A stretch of DNA of 13,489 nt from Baffinella frigidus (taxonomy: Eukaryota > Cryptophyceae > Cryptomonadales > Baffinellaceae), in contig MU646390.1 in NCBI GenBank assembly GCA_026770585.1, forward strand, positions 130,555-144,043. Reading direction: 5' to 3'. Positions 12,336 through 13,489 of this stretch are shown in pieces (position 1 is the stretch's first letter; each line of letters opens with the position of its first letter). Position numbers and translations under genes: made by a program. The notes below the pieces were generated by a model. It saw only the letters and a list, made by a program, of their open reading frames with translations, was not told the DNA's origin and ran no database searches.

Positions 12336-12611
12336 CCGTTAGGTTCTGTAGGTTCCTCGAGCTCCCAACATAGGCGGACACCGGAACTGGTTCTGCAGAA
12401 AAGCCATGCTTCCTTTCGGATCACATTCAGCCCCCCCCCCAGCGCAAGAGACTTTTATTGAACTTGTGACGTCGGACCATAACCTTACGGCGTCCAGAGA
12501 GGGCTCGAACTAAGTGCTTCTTACGATACCCAATGTAGCATGGCTTTTCTGCAGAACCAGTTCCGGTGTCCGCTCATGTTGGGAGCTCGAAGAACCTAAA
12601 GGACCTAAAGG
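12336..12611. mobile_element. Family C element with paired inverted arms
   Basis: Left arm 12342-12430 (TTAGGTTCCTCGAGCTCCCA type ends) and right arm 12533-12611 are inverted copies around a ~100-bp unrelated centre with a C run. The insert splits the pseudogene between the leader part and the next codons; GCGGCGGA is present on both sides of it and may be an 8-bp target duplication, although six unexplained bases (GAGAAG) lie at the left junction. Confidence 0.75.
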
Positions 12612-12847
12612 AGCGGCGGACTGCGACGCAGGGGCCGGGATGTTGCCATAGGCACCATGGAGGGTCTCAGTCGACTGCACCATGGTGACGACGGCTTGGG
12701 GACGAGCGAAAGGACAGAGTTGACTCAAAAACGTCCACTTTCGCAACTTTTGGCATGTTTTTGTTTCTCGGCGGGCCCGTCTCGGCCTGAACCGTGTTGA
12801 TGGTCAAAAGAGGATCCGTAAAGGACTGAAGGGCCTCTAGCTCTTAC

Positions 12848-12925
12848 GTCTCGTCCTACCTCTCCACGTGGCGTGTAGCGGTCGTGTTTGTCAACATAAT
12901 AAACCTGCTTCCCCCCCTCTTGAGT
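12848..12925. repeat. Locus L, copy 2 (empty of K)
   Basis: GTCTCGTCCTACCTCTCC, then GCGGTCGTGTTTGTCAACAT and AATAAACCTGC align in the same orientation with 2742-2965 but lack the 128-bp K element and its duplicated flank. Confidence 0.65.
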
Positions 12926-13009
12926 CAAACCTGAACGGCCAAGGCCCGACACACAAGCGAGAGAGAACTTACCTTCATTAGTCAACCATTGAGGCTCATC
13001 ACCTGTCCG
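12926..13009. other. Non-coding stretch
   Basis: No gene recognised. On the minus strand ATG-AAG-GTAAGT around 12978-12967 looks like a strong splice donor just after a start codon, but nothing downstream supports a gene. Confidence 0.3.
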
Positions 13010-13022
13010 ACCGAGGCTCACA

Positions 13023-13150
13023 GAGAGATTGATAATTTATTGCCAAACAACCAGCGTCAGCGCCGCACATGCTACGCATTGTGCCACTTACTGTACCCCG
13101 TGTCGGCCGCTCATACGAGCATTTTCCGGATGGATTCTAACTCCACCTCC
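13023..13150 (-). mobile_element. Element K, copy 2 (128 bp)
   Basis: Reverse complement of 2765-2892 with no difference that I can see. It is flanked by ACCGAGGCTCACA on both sides (13010-13022 and about 13154-13166), a 13-bp direct repeat at a different target from copy 1. No inverted ends, no coding frame. Confidence 0.75.
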
Positions 13151-13166
13151 TACCACCGAGGCTCAC

Positions 13167-13331
13167 ACTGAACCCCGTCCTTCCCTCGACCAGAGTGAAG
13201 TAAGTTCCTAACCTCCCCGAGCTTTCCCTGCGGCGGAGGGTTGAGCAAGCAATCTGCCTTCCAAACAATCACGAGCATTGCGACCCTTGGCCGATTCCTT
13301 TTCTTCCATCGCGCCGCTGGGTTGACTTGGA
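13167..13331. other. Non-coding stretch before the microsatellite
   Basis: No open frame, repeat or RNA gene recognised. Confidence 0.35.
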
Positions 13332-13401
13332 CCTCTCTCTCTCTCTCTGTCTCGCTCTCTGTCTCGCTTTCTGTCTCGCTCTCTGTCTCTCTGTCTGTCT
13401 G

Positions 13402-13489
<88 letters not shown>
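13332..13489. repeat. CT microsatellite with CTGT and CTCG variants, runs off the window
   Basis: About 160 bp of CT dinucleotides; the first half contains regular CTCGCTCTCTGTCT-type units and the last part is nearly pure CT. The end of the tract is not in the window. Confidence 0.95.

Larger units (their letters stand above)
10846..12792 (-). pseudogene. Shattered copy of the 5' part of the gene at 7180
   Basis: Reading the minus strand from 12792, the leader, start codon and first ~24 codons (M-V-Q-S-T-E-T-L-H-G-A-Y-G-N-I-P-A-P-A-S) match the intact gene. Later fragments follow in gene order: 12292-12335 (around A-A-Q-L-T-L-R-N), 12174-12188, 12079-12098 (V-L-A-L-A-V), 11415-11437, 11361-11380 (G-Q-A-G-S region), then two tandem copies of the M-A-S...I-L-Q-S codons (11137-11174 and 10846-10895). 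Joined host segments are interrupted by family C, A, D and E insertions, a small insert and a duplication. Both tandem copies lack about 10 bp present in the intact gene, so a deletion came first. Nothing of the Lys-rich or Cys-rich part is found. Clearly non-functional. Confidence 0.85.

Noticed and set aside
12480-12535. tRNA-like gene or B box on the minus strand (AGTTCGAGCCC)
   Set aside because: No matching A box, acceptor stem or pairing T-stem could be found around it.

Overview
The window looks like repeat-dominated nuclear DNA of a eukaryote, most likely a unicellular alga or other protist. The evidence is one GC-rich intronless coding gene with a good start context, long stretches with no gene, a block of plant/alveolate-type TTTAGGG telomere-like repeats, and dozens of short non-autonomous transposable elements with TA target duplications. 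No bacterial operon, rRNA, tRNA or CRISPR is visible. I cannot name the lineage; TTTAGGG fits green algae, dinoflagellates, chromerids and cryptophytes among others.

The one convincing gene is at 7180-7923 (+). It encodes a 247-aa membrane-anchored Lys/Ala-rich protein of unknown function with four closely spaced cysteines at the C-terminus. Its 5' leader (about 7046-7179) carries an upstream ATG and exists in two more places: a leader-only copy at 6316-6429 and, on the minus strand at 12640-12792, the start of a second copy of the gene. That second copy is a pseudogene covering roughly codons 1-80, scattered over 12792 down to about 10846 and split by at least six insertions. Because the intact gene gives the uninterrupted sequence, each insertion boundary can be read.

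Layout: 1-800 mobile elements and a possible last exon of an otherwise unseen gene (724-792); 797-2236 foldbacks and element families A, B and C; 2236-3420 foldback elements and element K; 3420-4960 AT-rich repeats, a 174-bp foldback and a 21-bp degenerate tandem repeat; 4961-5280 elements A, C and H; 5281-5780 interstitial telomere-like block, followed by a foldback; 5943-7045 GC-rich non-coding DNA, a C-type element and the leader-only copy; 7046-7923 leader and gene; 7924-8606 3' flank with a strong hairpin; 8607-10845 dense A, B, C, G and H elements; 10846-12795 the shattered pseudogene, including a seven-unit 81-bp satellite made from element A; 12796-13489 a second copy of the locus hit by K, the second K copy, and a CT microsatellite at the window end.

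The most interesting signals are: (1) a 128-bp element (K) present twice with no visible mismatch, in opposite orientations about 10 kb apart, flanked by 12-13-bp direct repeats and with a matching empty site in the window; (2) the gene/pseudogene pair as a record of transposition; (3) conversion of a TA-inserting MITE into an 81-bp satellite; (4) element C, which occurs mostly as a single arm. All repeat comparisons were done by eye, so boundaries may be off by a few bases.
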